Shown: positions 18,185 to 26,332, counted from the stretch's first letter. The stretch is 64,000 bases of DNA from Nocardioides dongkuii (GCF_014127485.1 NZ_CP059903.1:992001-1056000), one strand, 5' to 3'. The notes: generated by a model from the sequence alone, not told the origin. Made by a program: numbers and translations.

Positions 18185-18186
18185 GC

Positions 18187-18771
18187 ATGCGGCTCCGTCC
18201 CGCCGTCGCGGCCGGCCTGCTGGCCGGGCTGGCGGCGTGCGGGGCGGAGCAGGACGACCCGTCCGTGGGAGCCGACGACGCCGACCTGCTGACCACGGCG
18301 TACCCGGTCACCGTGCTCGACGACGGCGACGGGGCCGAGCTCTGCCTGGGCGGCGTCGCGGAGTCGCTGCCGCCGCAGTGCAGTGGGCCCGGGGTGGTGG
18401 GGTGGGACTGGACCGACCACGCCGGCGCCTTCGAGGACGTGCGCGGCACCCGCTGGGGCGACTTCGTCGTGACCGGCTCGTACGACGGCGAGACGGTGAC
18501 GCCCACCGAGGTGGTCCCCGCTGCGGACGCGACGCAGCCGGAGCCGCCCGAGGACACCCTCCCCGCGCCGGGGACCGGGACCTCCGAGCGCGAGCTGCGC
18601 CGCATCCAGCGCGCCCTGCACGACACCCCGGGCTTCCTCACGTCCGGGGTGTCCGACCAGCGCGTCGAGCTCGGCGTCGTCCACGACGACGGCAGCCTGC
18701 AGCAGCGCCTCGACGAGCGGTACGGCGCCGGGGTCGTCGTGGTCTGGTCCGCGCTGCAGCCGGTGGGCTGA
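18187..18771 (+). CDS. Hypothetical lipoprotein downstream of hemQ
   Basis: A 194-residue protein with a short signal peptide and lipobox LAAC (Cys19 or so), an acidic linker, then an unassigned extracytoplasmic domain with two Cys (ELCLGGV and PPQCSGPG) that may form a disulfide. I do not recognise the family. It starts 2 bp after the hemQ stop codon, so it is almost certainly co-transcribed and translationally coupled. It ends just before a cluster of three palindromes. Confidence 0.75.
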   Translation: MRLRPAVAAGLLAGLAACGAEQDDPSVGADDADLLTTAYPVTVLDDGDGAELCLGGVAESLPPQCSGPGVVGWDWTDHAGAFEDVRGTRWGDFVVTGSYDGETVTPTEVVPAADATQPEPPEDTLPAPGTGTSERELRRIQRALHDTPGFLTSGVSDQRVELGVVHDDGSLQQRLDERYGAGVVVVWSALQPVG

Positions 18772-18780
18772 CCGAGAAGA

Positions 18781-18866
18781 TTCACCGGTCGACCGGTGAA
18801 ACTTCCCCTTGACCGACGAAACTCCGTCGGTCAAGCGCACAATTCACCGGTCGACCGGTGAATTGT
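18781..18866. repeat. Cluster of three inverted repeats between convergent genes
   Basis: A 20-bp perfect palindrome TTCACCGGTCGACCGGTGAA (18781-18800) is followed by a hairpin with 11-bp arms CTTGACCGACG/CGTCGGTCAAG (18808-18835) and a 28-bp perfect palindrome (18839-18866) with the same core. It separates the lipoprotein gene from convergent msrB and may work as a bidirectional terminator. The palindromes share the core of family A. Confidence 0.8.
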
Positions 18867-18876
18867 CCCGCCCCCG

Positions 18877-19290
18877 TCAGGCCCCCGCGGCGGGATCCTT
18901 CGGCTCGAGCGTCAGGCTGACCGAGTTGATGCAGTACCGGTCACCGGTGGGGGTGCCGTAGCCGTCGGGGAAGACGTGCCCGAGGTGGGAGCCGCAGCTC
19001 GCGCACCGGACCTCGACGCGCTTCATGCCGTGCGAGGTGTCCTCGATGTACTCGATCGTGTCGCTGACCGGCTGGTAGAAGCTCGGCCAGCCGCAGCCGG
19101 AGTGGAACTTCGTGTCCGACTCGAACAGGGTCGCCGAGCACGCCTTGCACTTGTAGACGCCGGTCGTCTCGGTGTCGTTGTACTTCCCGGTGAACGCACG
19201 CTCCGTGCCGGCCTGGCGCAGCACGGCGTACTCGTCAGGGGAGAGCTGCTCACGCCACTCGGCGTCGGTCTTCTCCACGTCATAGGCCAT
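18877..19290 (-). CDS. msrB: Peptide-methionine (R)-S-oxide reductase
   Basis: A 137-residue MsrB, which reduces methionine-R-sulfoxide in damaged proteins. The two zinc-binding CxxC pairs (CKAC and CASC) are present, along with GCGWPSF and the catalytic Cys in RYCINSVSL. The ATG at 19290 is 6 nt after TACGCT on the minus strand (19302-19297), a leaderless arrangement. It is convergent with the hemQ transcription unit and divergent from the ferredoxin reductase gene. Confidence 0.95.
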   Translation of the reverse strand: MAYDVEKTDAEWREQLSPDEYAVLRQAGTERAFTGKYNDTETTGVYKCKACSATLFESDTKFHSGCGWPSFYQPVSDTIEYIEDTSHGMKRVEVRCASCGSHLGHVFPDGYGTPTGDRYCINSVSLTLEPKDPAAGA

Positions 19291-19353
19291 GGATCCAGCG
19301 TACGGCGGGTACCCAGCCCCTCGCGCGCGGACGGGGCGTTGACGTGACTGGGA

Positions 19354-19365
19354 GAACGCGTGTTC
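19354..19365. promoter_or_regulatory. GAAC-N4-GTTC inverted repeat upstream of the desaturase operon
   Basis: GAACGCGTGTTC lies 9 bp before the chosen ATG of the reductase gene, with AGTGAAC on the minus strand extending one half-site. It resembles the operators of TetR regulators that sense acyl-CoA saturation (DesT/FabR type), an assignment made from memory and not certain. Confidence 0.4.
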
Positions 19366-19374
19366 ACTGACCGA

Positions 19375-20451
19375 ATGGCCACCGGCACCATTCCGTGGGA
19401 CCGGGTCCGCAAGGCGGGCTCGAAGCTGACCACCCCCCTCGACCCCGACGACTACCTGCGCCTGATCAACCCGCTGTGGACCGCGCGCGAGCTGCGCGGC
19501 CGGGTCGAGAAGGTGGTCCCCGAGACCGAGGACGCCGCGACGCTGGTGATCCGGCCGGGCTGGGGCTGGCGCTACCACCACTCGCCGGGCCAGTACGTCG
19601 GGATCGGCGTGCAGGTCGACGGCAAGTTCCAGTGGCGCTCGTACTCCGTGAGCTCGCCGCCCAAGCGCAAGGGCCGCACCATCGCGATCACCGTGCGGGC
19701 GATGCCCGAGGGGCTGCTCTCGGCGCACCTGGTCAACGGGCTGGAGCCCGGCACCATCGTCCGGCTCGCGCTGCCCGAGGGCGACTTCGTGCTGCCCGAC
19801 CCGCCGCCGCAGAGGATCCTGTTCCTGGTCGCCGGCAGCGGGGTCACGCCGGTGATGTCGATGCTGCGCACCCTCGACCGCCGCGGCACCATGCCCGACG
19901 TCGTCCTGCACTACTCCTCGCCCACGCCCGACCGGATGATCTTCCGCGAGGAGGTCGAGCGGCTCGCGGCGAAGCACGAGGGCCTCACGCTGCACCAGCT
20001 GCACACCGACACCGACGGCATGCTCGACCTCGCCGAGCTCGACGAGATCTGCCCCGACTGGCGCCGCCGCCAGACCTGGGCGTGCGGACCCGGCCCGATG
20101 CTCGACGCGATCACCGAGCACTTCGAGGGCGCCGGGCTCGAGGAGCAGCTGCACCTCGAGCGGTTCTCCCTCGACCTCGGCGACGGCGGCGGCGAGGGCG
20201 GCACGATCACCTTTCGCAACTCCGGCAAGACCGTCGAGGTCGACGGCGCCACCACCGTCCTGGAGGCGGGCGAGGAGGCCGGCGTCGGCATGCCGTACGG
20301 CTGCCGGATGGGGGTCTGCCACACCTGCACCGTCACGCTCGTCGAGGGCAAGATCCGCGACCTGCGCAACGGCGACGAGTTCGGGCAGCCGAACGAGCCG
20401 GTGCAGACCTGCGTCACCGCCGCCGTCGGCGACTGCGTCCTCGACATCTGA
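19375..20451 (+). CDS. Ferredoxin reductase with fused 2Fe-2S domain, desaturase electron donor
   Basis: A 358-residue flavoprotein like Mycobacterium tuberculosis Rv3230c. The FAD domain has WRSYSVSS, the NAD(P) domain [14 protein letters not shown], and the C-terminal plant-type ferredoxin domain [11 protein letters not shown] with a distal QTCV cysteine. It passes electrons from NAD(P)H to the diiron desaturase encoded 88 bp downstream. Two starts are possible: GTG 19360, with GGGAG just upstream, and ATG 19375; I give the ATG because the operator-like repeat overlaps the GTG. The operon is likely controlled by fatty-acid saturation. Confidence 0.88.
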   Translation: MATGTIPWDRVRKAGSKLTTPLDPDDYLRLINPLWTARELRGRVEKVVPETEDAATLVIRPGWGWRYHHSPGQYVGIGVQVDGKFQWRSYSVSSPPKRKGRTIAITVRAMPEGLLSAHLVNGLEPGTIVRLALPEGDFVLPDPPPQRILFLVAGSGVTPVMSMLRTLDRRGTMPDVVLHYSSPTPDRMIFREEVERLAAKHEGLTLHQLHTDTDGMLDLAELDEICPDWRRRQTWACGPGPMLDAITEHFEGAGLEEQLHLERFSLDLGDGGGEGGTITFRNSGKTVEVDGATTVLEAGEEAGVGMPYGCRMGVCHTCTVTLVEGKIRDLRNGDEFGQPNEPVQTCVTAAVGDCVLDI

Positions 20452-20539
20452 GTCCGGCACCCGCCGGACCACGAGCACCCGCAGCAACCAGCACCCGCAC
20501 CACCCGCGAGCACATCCCAGCCAGATCCACGGAGGACCC

Positions 20540-21778
20540 ATGGCCATCGCAGACGTCAAGGAGTACACCCACCTCACCGAGGAGGAGGTCGAGCAGCTCG
20601 GGCGCGAGCTCGACGCCATCCGCCAGGAGATCGAGGAGTCCCGCAACTCCGACGACGCCGCGTACATCAACCGGATGATCAAGGTGCAGCGCGGCCTCGC
20701 CGCCGCGGGCCGGGTCTCGATGCTGGCCGGCACCTGGGGTCGCCGGGTGGCGCCGCGCGCCGAGAAGCCGGCGATCGCGTTCGGCGCCGTGTGCCTGGGG
20801 GTCGCCAAGATCCTCGAGAACATGGAGATCGGCCACAACGTCATGCACGGCCAGTGGGACTGGATGAACGACCCGGAGATCCACTCCTCCAACTGGGAGT
20901 GGGACACCGCCCAGCCCGCGGAGCAGTGGAAGCACTCCCACAACTACATCCACCACCAGTTCACCAACGTGCTCGGCCACGACAACGACATCGGGTACGG
21001 CATCCTGCGGATGGCCCGCGAGCAGCGCTGGCACCCCTACTACCTGGGGCAGCCGGTCTACAACGCGATGCTCGCCTCGCTGTTCCAGTGGGGCGTCGCC
21101 CTCCACGACCTCGACCTGGAGCGGATCCGCAAGGGCGAGAAGGACCCCGTGGTGATGAAGCGCCAGCTGGGGCAGATCCTGCGGAAGGGCCGCGACCAGG
21201 TCCTCAAGGACTACGTCGTCTACCCGGCGCTCTCCGGGCCGCGCTGGCGCGAGGTGATGATCGCCAACGCCTCGGCCAACTTCGCCCGCAACCTGTGGTC
21301 CTACGTGATCATCTTCTGCGGCCACTTCCCCGACGGCGCCCTGCACTTCACCGAGGAGGAGCTCGAGGACGAGACCCGCGCGGAGTGGTACCTGCGCCAG
21401 ATGCTGGGCTCGGCGAACTTCGACGGCGGCCGGCTGCTGCACATCCTGAGCGGCAGCCTCGGCTTCCAGATCGAGCACCACCTGTTCCCCGACCTGCCGA
21501 GCAACCGCTACCCCGAGATCGCGGTCAAGGTGCGGGCGCTGTGCGAGAAGTACGACATCCCGTACACCACCGGACCCCTGCACCGGCAGTACGGCCAGGC
21601 GCTGCGCACGATCATGAAGCTCTCGCTGCCGAACTCCTGGACCGAGTCCGACCAGCACGACCCGCCGACGCCGTCGCGCGACCGCAAGCGCCGCTCCGAC
21701 GACGAGCGGCCCTCGCGGATGCGGGAGCTGGGCGCCTACGCCCGCAGCTCCTCCGAGCGCCGCCACCGCGACGACTGA
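20540..21778 (+). CDS. Membrane fatty-acid (acyl-CoA) desaturase, DesA3-like
   Basis: A 412-residue membrane diiron enzyme that introduces a cis double bond into stearoyl-type acyl chains. All three histidine boxes are seen: HNVMH, HNYIHH and QIEHHLFP. Hydrophobic segments around the first box and near [10 protein letters not shown] probably anchor it. The C-terminal tail is basic and polar. GGAGGACCC precedes the ATG at 20540. The adjacent 2Fe-2S reductase is its expected electron source, as in the Rv3230c-Rv3229c pair. Confidence 0.92.
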   Translation: MAIADVKEYTHLTEEEVEQLGRELDAIRQEIEESRNSDDAAYINRMIKVQRGLAAAGRVSMLAGTWGRRVAPRAEKPAIAFGAVCLGVAKILENMEIGHNVMHGQWDWMNDPEIHSSNWEWDTAQPAEQWKHSHNYIHHQFTNVLGHDNDIGYGILRMAREQRWHPYYLGQPVYNAMLASLFQWGVALHDLDLERIRKGEKDPVVMKRQLGQILRKGRDQVLKDYVVYPALSGPRWREVMIANASANFARNLWSYVIIFCGHFPDGALHFTEEELEDETRAEWYLRQMLGSANFDGGRLLHILSGSLGFQIEHHLFPDLPSNRYPEIAVKVRALCEKYDIPYTTGPLHRQYGQALRTIMKLSLPNSWTESDQHDPPTPSRDRKRRSDDERPSRMRELGAYARSSSERRHRDD

Positions 21779-21810
21779 CCCACCCCCCTTCCCCCATGAG
21801 GAGCACCACG

Positions 21811-22263
21811 ATGGACCCGGCGCCCCGCGCCTTCGCCGACCTGCCGCGCGACCCCGAGCTCGGGACGCCGGTGCCGTTCGCCTGCGGCACCGACGACCCG
21901 TACGGCGGCCCGCGCGACGGGTCGGCCCCCACCGCCCGCCGGCTCGACGGCAGGCGGGTGACCCAGTGCGCGCTGAGCCGGGTCTGCGGGGTGTGCGGCG
22001 ACGGCCTGGGCCGGCCGATCGCGTTCCTCGGCACCGAGGTCGAGCAGGGCCGCAACGCCTTCCACTTCCCGCCGGCCCACGTCGAGTGCGCCGAGGCGCT
22101 GCTCGCGGCGTACGACGGGGTCGACGGCCCGCTGCTCGGCCAGGACGAGGCCGGGCCGTGGGTGCTGGTGACCACGGCCGCGTTCGAGTTCGTGCGGCCG
22201 CGCAAGGAGGACCTGGACCGGCGCCCGACCTTCCAGCCCACCGCGCTCCTCGGCGTCCCCTGA
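21811..22263 (+). CDS. Conserved hypothetical protein with CxxC motif
   Basis: A 150-residue protein starting MDPAPRAFADLPRDPELG. It contains CALSRVCGVCGDGLGRPIAFLG, a Cys cluster that may bind metal, and FHFPPAHVECAEAL with His and Cys that could complete it. The family is not recognised. GAGGAG 7 nt before ATG 21811 decides that start over an ATG at 21796. It lies 32 bp downstream of the desaturase and may belong to that transcript. Confidence 0.7.
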   Translation: MDPAPRAFADLPRDPELGTPVPFACGTDDPYGGPRDGSAPTARRLDGRRVTQCALSRVCGVCGDGLGRPIAFLGTEVEQGRNAFHFPPAHVECAEALLAAYDGVDGPLLGQDEAGPWVLVTTAAFEFVRPRKEDLDRRPTFQPTALLGVP

Positions 22264-22303
22264 CCTCCACCCGGCGAGGGAGCGGGGCCGCTAGCGTGGC
22301 GGC

Positions 22304-23386
22304 ATGGCGAAAGCACCAGCGGCGGAGGTCGACGCCGGCGGGCGCGCGGTGCGCGTCTCCAGCCCCGACCGGGTGATCTACGAGGCCACCGAGCGGACCC
22401 CCGAGGTCACCAAGCTGATGGTGGCGCAGTACTTCGCGTCCGTCGACGACGGGCTGATGCGGGCGCTGCGCGACCGGCCCACCGCGCTGGAGCGGTGGAC
22501 CTCCGGGGTCCGGCCCGGCATGAAGCTGGCCACCGGTCCGCAGGACAAGGACGCCGACGCGTTCTACCAGAAGCGGGTGCCGAAGGGGGCTCCCGACTAC
22601 CTGGAGACCGTGCAGGTGACCTTCCCGTCGGGGCGCACCGCTGACGAGATCTGCCCGACCGAGATCGCCGTCCCGGTCTGGTGCGCGCACATGGGCACGC
22701 TCACCTTCCACCCCTGGCCGGTACGCCGGGGCGACGTGGACCGCCCCGACGAGCTGCGGATCGACCTCGATCCCCAGCCCGGCACCACCTTCGCCGACGC
22801 CGTCCGGGTCGCGGGGCTCGCCCGCGAGCTGCTCGAGGAGCTCGGCCTGGTCGGCTACCCGAAGACCTCCGGCAACCGGGGGATCCACGTCTACGTGCGG
22901 ATCGAGCCGCGCTGGGAGTTCGTCGACCTGCGGCACGCGGCGATCGGCTTCGGCCGCGAACTCGCCCGGCGCGACGACGGCGTCACGGTCGACTGGTGGA
23001 AGGAGGAGCGCGGCGAGCGGATCTTCGTCGACTACAACCAGAACAACCGCGACCGCACCATCGCCTCGGCGTACTCGCTGCGGCCGGTGCCCGGCGCCCC
23101 GGTCTCCACGCCGCTCACCTGGGCCGAGCTCGCGGAGCTGACGGACCCCAAGGAGCTGAACCTGTTCACCGTCCCCGAGCGGCTCGCCGACACCGGCGAC
23201 CCGTGGGCCGGCATCGACGACACGGCGTACTCCCTCGAGCCGCTGCTCGCGCTGTGGGAGGAGCAGGGCGCGGTCGAGCTCAACTACCCGCCCGACTACC
23301 CCAAGATGCCGGGGGAGCCGCCGCGCGTGCAGCCGAGCAAGAAGGTCGCGTCCCACTGGGACGAGGACGGCAACCGCGTGGAGTGA
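22304..23386 (+). CDS. LigD-type primase-polymerase domain protein (stand-alone PolDom)
   Basis: A 360-residue archaeo-eukaryotic primase-superfamily polymerase like the LigD polymerase domain. Metal-binding DLDP is in ELRIDLDPQPGTTF, with TSGNRGIHVYV and FVDYNQNNRDRTIASAYS further on. Such enzymes fill short gaps, preferring ribonucleotides, in end joining or excision repair. The ATG at 22304 is 6 nt after TAGCGT (22292-22297). An ATP-dependent ligase lies 1.5 kb downstream on the other strand, echoing the Rv3730c-Rv3731 (PolDom-LigC) pair of M. tuberculosis. No Ku gene is seen. Confidence 0.9.
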   Translation: MAKAPAAEVDAGGRAVRVSSPDRVIYEATERTPEVTKLMVAQYFASVDDGLMRALRDRPTALERWTSGVRPGMKLATGPQDKDADAFYQKRVPKGAPDYLETVQVTFPSGRTADEICPTEIAVPVWCAHMGTLTFHPWPVRRGDVDRPDELRIDLDPQPGTTFADAVRVAGLARELLEELGLVGYPKTSGNRGIHVYVRIEPRWEFVDLRHAAIGFGRELARRDDGVTVDWWKEERGERIFVDYNQNNRDRTIASAYSLRPVPGAPVSTPLTWAELAELTDPKELNLFTVPERLADTGDPWAGIDDTAYSLEPLLALWEEQGAVELNYPPDYPKMPGEPPRVQPSKKVASHWDEDGNRVE

Positions 23387-23390
23387 GGCT

Positions 23391-23729
23391 TCAGGCCGGG
23401 TGGTCGACCAGGGTGATCGCGTACTGCCCGGGGCCGAGCGCCGCCGGCGCCGAGTGCGCCATCTCGCGCCAGCCCTGGTCGTGCAGGTTCCGCGCATAGG
23501 CGCGTACGTCGGCCGCGCGCGACCCGATGAGGAGCAGGTGGCGGCGCTGTGCGTCGCCGAGGTCGTCGAGCCCCACGACCGGGTCCAGGTCGTGGGCGAC
23601 GACGGTCCCCGCGGCGTCCAGGAACTGGGCGCGCAGCAGGGAGCCGTGCACCCAGACCGACGCCCGGGCGTCGTGGACCTCGTCGGCCGGCGGCGCAGCG
23701 GTCAGCAGGTCGGCACCCATCGCTCTCAC
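23391..23729 (-). CDS. Small hypothetical protein
   Basis: A 112-residue soluble protein with no family I recognise; conserved-looking segments are ASVWVHGSLLRAQFLDAAG and HLLLIGSRAADVRAYARN. GTG 23729 is 7 nt after TAACCT on the minus strand (23742-23737), favouring it over ATG 23720. It is convergent with the primase-polymerase gene (5 bp between stop codons) and divergent from the 84-residue gene at 23788. Confidence 0.65.
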   Translation of the reverse strand: MRAMGADLLTAAPPADEVHDARASVWVHGSLLRAQFLDAAGTVVAHDLDPVVGLDDLGDAQRRHLLLIGSRAADVRAYARNLHDQGWREMAHSAPAALGPGQYAITLVDHPA

Positions 23730-23787
23730 GCACGGCAGGTTAGCGAGCCGCCCGCGGCTCCCGGCCGCAGGTGGGTACCGTCGGGCC

Positions 23788-24042
23788 ATGGCTGTCTATG
23801 ACTCGAACTTGCAGGCCGCGGTGGACGCGACGTCCGTGGCGAAGGACGCCGGCGAGGCCGGCGACGACCTCGTCGGCTACCTCCGGGAGCAGCTCGCCGA
23901 GCGCGACATCGAGACCTCCGACGAGGAGTGGCTCCAGCGGATGGCCGAGGGGATCCGCGCGAACCCCAACTACATGATCGAGAGCGAGCCGCACGACTAC
24001 GAGGCGCACCGCCCGATGCAGAGCGAGCTGAAGCAGGACTGA
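23788..24042 (+). CDS. Small acidic hypothetical protein
   Basis: An 84-residue acidic protein starting MAVYDSNLQAAVDATSVAKD and ending HRPMQSELKQD. It contains Trp in SDEEWLQRMAEGIRANPNYM. No family is recognised. ATG 23788 is 6 nt after TACCGT (23776-23781), so it is probably leaderless and autonomous. The small-RNA region begins 45 bp downstream. Confidence 0.65.
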   Translation: MAVYDSNLQAAVDATSVAKDAGEAGDDLVGYLREQLAERDIETSDEEWLQRMAEGIRANPNYMIESEPHDYEAHRPMQSELKQD

Positions 24043-24086
24043 CCCACGGCGTCGGACGCCGCACATCACCCCGAAATGACAAGAGG

Positions 24087-24120
24087 CCCGCCGGGCGCCT
24101 CGTGCGAGGCGCCTGGCGGG
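24087..24120 (-). terminator. Long GC-rich hairpin followed by a U-containing tail on the minus strand
   Basis: CCCGCC (24087-24092) pairs with GGCGGG (24115-24120), and GGCGCCTCG (24094-24102) pairs with CGAGGCGCC (24105-24113), joined by one G-T pair. On the minus strand the hairpin is followed by CCTCTTGTCATTT, so it would terminate leftward transcripts. On the plus strand it is followed directly by the C-rich hairpins. Confidence 0.6.
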
Positions 24121-24240
24121 TTCCCCCCGTGGAAGCCGACGCGGTCCCCCCGGACCGCAGAGCATTCCCCCCCGGGTGCTCCAGCTTCCTGTCAGTTCCC
24201 TTGCGGGCCCGTTCGTCGGTGCTCCCCCCGAAGCTCCGGC
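24119..24240 (+). ncRNA. Candidate 6C-type small RNA with four C-rich hairpin loops
   Basis: There are four runs of at least six C, each in or beside a hairpin loop. H1 is TTCC/GGAA around 24121-24134. H2 has GCGGTCC/GGACCGC arms (24141-24158). H3 has GAGCA/TGCTC arms (24160-24181). H4 is GGTGCT/AGCTCC (24218-24237) with loop CCCCCCGA. The actinobacterial 6C RNA is defined by hairpins holding six or more C, which pair with G-rich mRNA sites. Strand is set by the C loops. No plus-strand promoter is obvious, and a leftward transcript is an alternative. It lies in a 330-bp gap with no protein gene. Confidence 0.55.
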
Positions 24241-24372
24241 CGTCCGGCTCAGCGTCCGGCGTGTGGCCCGGACTGGCTGATGACCAGAACACTACGGAGC
24301 CGTGGTCCACGGAAGATCCACACGACTTCCATGCTTCGGTAACAGATCCGGAAGCGTGACGGGCTCCCGGGG

Positions 24373-24909
24373 TCAGACTCCGGTGACGCCCTCGCCCCAG
24401 CCGGCCTGCTCGTCGAAGCTTTCGTGCTCCAGTAGGTGCAGGACCGGGACGCCGATCTTGCGGCGGGCCCGCGAGGTCCAGTCGACGTGGAAGAACTCCG
24501 CGACCACGTGCGGGCGGGTCAGGATGATCGCCTCGCGGCCGTCGACGGCCTTGACCTTCGCCTCGAGCGCGTCGATCGGCGACTCCGAGACGACCTCGCC
24601 CCGGGCCTTCGCCCCCGCGGCGCGCAGTGCCTCGAGGGTGGCGCGCAGGTCGGCGGAGGACCGCTCCTCGCAGTCACGGCGGACCGCGGCCAGGTCGACC
24701 TCCGACATCGCCGCGGCGGGGGAGGCCATCATCTCGCCGGCGGAGATCGAGCCCATCGCGGACTCGATCCGGGCGGCGGCGTCCTCGAGCGGCAGCAGCA
24801 CGTGGTAGGTCACCGGCTCGTCGAGCCCCTCGTGCAGCGACCGCACCTGGGCGGCGTCCGCGGGGGTGAGAGCCTGCTCGACCAGCAGCACGACGTCGTA
24901 GTCCTCCAT
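24373..24909 (-). CDS. Conserved hypothetical protein
   Basis: A 178-residue soluble protein starting MEDYDVVLLVEQALTPADA. An alternating strand-helix pattern (VVLLVEQ, TYHVLLPL, EAIILTRPHVVAEFF) suggests a Rossmann-like or universal-stress-like fold, and the C-terminal DWTSRARRKIGVPVLHLLEH looks well conserved. I cannot name the family with confidence. ATG 24909 is 7 nt after TATGGT on the minus strand (24922-24917), favouring it over ATG 24921. It lies 19 bp downstream of the ligase gene. Confidence 0.7.
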   Translation of the reverse strand: MEDYDVVLLVEQALTPADAAQVRSLHEGLDEPVTYHVLLPLEDAAARIESAMGSISAGEMMASPAAAMSEVDLAAVRRDCEERSSADLRATLEALRAAGAKARGEVVSESPIDALEAKVKAVDGREAIILTRPHVVAEFFHVDWTSRARRKIGVPVLHLLEHESFDEQAGWGEGVTGV

Positions 24910-24928
24910 GGCCCCGACCATAGACCGC

Positions 24929-26023
24929 TCAGGCGCCGGGGTCTGCGCCGAGCACCTCGGCGAGGTCGTAGCCCACCGGCTCCTCCAGCTGCTCGTAGCC
25001 GCACGACTCCGGGTCGCGGTCGGGGCGCCAGCGCTTGAAGTGCGCGGTGTGCCGGAAGCGGCGGCCCTCCATGTGGTCGTACTTGACCTCCAGGACCCGC
25101 TCGGGACGCAGCGGCACGAACGAGAGGTCCTTGCCCTGGCTCCACCGGCTCTGGGTGCCGGGGACCCGGTCGGGGTTGGCGGTCAGGAACTCCTGCCAGT
25201 GCCCCCACGGGTGCTCCTCGATCGGGCACACGAGCGGCTGCAGCTCCTCGATCAGCTCGGCGCGGCGCTTCTCGGTGAAGCTCGCGCTGACGCCGACGTG
25301 CTGGAGCCCCTCGGGGGTGTAGAGGCCGAGCAGCAGGCTGCCGAGCAGCGGCCGCTCGGGGGTGCTGGTCTTGTGCTCGCGGTAGCCGGCGACCACCACG
25401 TCCGCGGTGCGCTCGTGCTTGATCTTGAGCATCGTGCGGCCGTGAGGGGAGTACGGCGCGCCGACCGGCTTGGCGATCACGCCGTCGAGGCCCGCGCCCT
25501 CGAACCGGGTGAACCACGCCTCGGCCTCGGCCGGGTCGGTGGTGGTGCGGGTCAGGTAGCAGGGCCCGGTCAGGCCGCCGAGCGCCTCCTCCAGCGCGGC
25601 CCGCCGCTCGGCGAACGGGCGGTCGACGTACGACGTGTCGCCGAGCGCGAGCAGGTCGAAGACGACGAACCCGGCCGGGGTCCGCTCGCTCAGCGTCGCG
25701 ACGCGGGAGGCGGCGGGGTGGATGCGCTCCTGGAGCACCTCGAACTCCAGCCGCTGGTCGACCGCCACGAACAGCTCGCCGTCCAGGACGCAGCGCTCCG
25801 GCAGCTGTTCGCGGACCGCCGCGACGACCTCCGGGAAGTACCGGGTCAGCGGCTTGGTGTTCCGCGAGGTCAGCTCGACCTCGTCGCCGTCGCGGAAGAC
25901 CAGGCAGCGGAACCCGTCCCACTTCGGCTCGAAGCTCAGCCCGCCGTGCTTCGCGGGATCGGGGATGCCGGAGACCGACTTGGCCAGCATCGGCTGGACG
26001 GGTGGCATGACGGGCAGGTCCAC
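24929..26023 (-). CDS. ligC: ATP-dependent DNA ligase, LigC type
   Basis: A 364-residue nucleotidyltransferase-type ligase. The adenylated Lys is in FEPKWDGFR, motif III FVVFDLLALGD, motif IV GLDGVIAKPVG, motif V MLKIKHERTADVVV, and the OB-fold domain fills the C-terminal 130 residues. It lacks the extra domains of LigB and LigD, so it resembles LigC, which works with a stand-alone polymerase in excision repair. The start is GTG 26023, with TAGGTT (26035-26030, minus strand) 6 nt upstream. The primase-polymerase at 22304 is the expected partner. Confidence 0.9.
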   Translation of the reverse strand: MDLPVMPPVQPMLAKSVSGIPDPAKHGGLSFEPKWDGFRCLVFRDGDEVELTSRNTKPLTRYFPEVVAAVREQLPERCVLDGELFVAVDQRLEFEVLQERIHPAASRVATLSERTPAGFVVFDLLALGDTSYVDRPFAERRAALEEALGGLTGPCYLTRTTTDPAEAEAWFTRFEGAGLDGVIAKPVGAPYSPHGRTMLKIKHERTADVVVAGYREHKTSTPERPLLGSLLLGLYTPEGLQHVGVSASFTEKRRAELIEELQPLVCPIEEHPWGHWQEFLTANPDRVPGTQSRWSQGKDLSFVPLRPERVLEVKYDHMEGRRFRHTAHFKRWRPDRDPESCGYEQLEEPVGYDLAEVLGADPGA

Positions 26024-26048
26024 TCCGGCAACCTACCCGCCGGCGGCG

Positions 26049-26100
26049 CGGGACGTCGTACGTCGTGGTCGCGATCGCCGCCGGCTCGTAGGACGTCCCG
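26049..26100. repeat. Inverted-repeat element, family D, copy 1
   Basis: A 52-bp unit with 14-bp arms CGGGACGTCGTACG (26049-26062) and CGTAGGACGTCCCG (26087-26100), one mismatch, and a centre containing GGTCGCGATCGCC. The reverse complement matches a copy at 51472-51523 at about four of five bases with no gaps. It lies between ligC and the tRNA promoter. Confidence 0.7.
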
Positions 26101-26127
26101 GGGGGCGCACCCGTCGCCCGACGGGCC

Positions 26128-26133
26128 TAGGGT
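26128..26133 (+). promoter_or_regulatory. -10 element of the tRNA-like gene
   Basis: TAGGGT lies 10 nt before the mature 5' end of the tRNA-like sequence at 26144, in the intergenic space after the family D repeat. Confidence 0.5.
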
Positions 26134-26143
26134 GTTCTCGCAA

Positions 26144-26222
26144 TCCCCGGTTGGTCTGCCGGCAGGGCCCGCCTGACTTTGAATCAGGATTAGCGACGAT
26201 GGTTCGACTCCATCCCGGGGAG
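26144..26222 (+). tRNA. tRNA-like gene with anticodon UUG (Gln), atypical structure
   Basis: Acceptor stem TCCCCGG (26144-26150) pairs fully with CCGGGGA (26215-26221), followed by discriminator G. Anticodon stem CCTGA/TCAGG encloses loop CTTTGAA, giving anticodon TTG. The T arm is GATGG-TTCGACT-CCATC. Departures from the norm: two bases between the D stem and anticodon stem, and a 9-nt variable region, for a total near 79 nt. No CCA is encoded. It may be an unusual isoacceptor or a decayed gene; a typical actinobacterial tRNA-Gln looks different. Confidence 0.65.
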
Positions 26223-26332
26223 CTCCGGCCCGCTGCACGCTCTGTGCTCCGAGGCTGATGTCGAGGCCGCTGCCGACCGCACGTCGGCGAGCCCCCGGCG
26301 TACCCCCTCCGCGGCCGCCTGCTGCGGCGGCA

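Noticed and set aside
26215..26240. Attachment site at the UUG tRNA-like gene
   Set aside because: I found no second copy of its 3' end in the window, and the following sequence has normal G+C.
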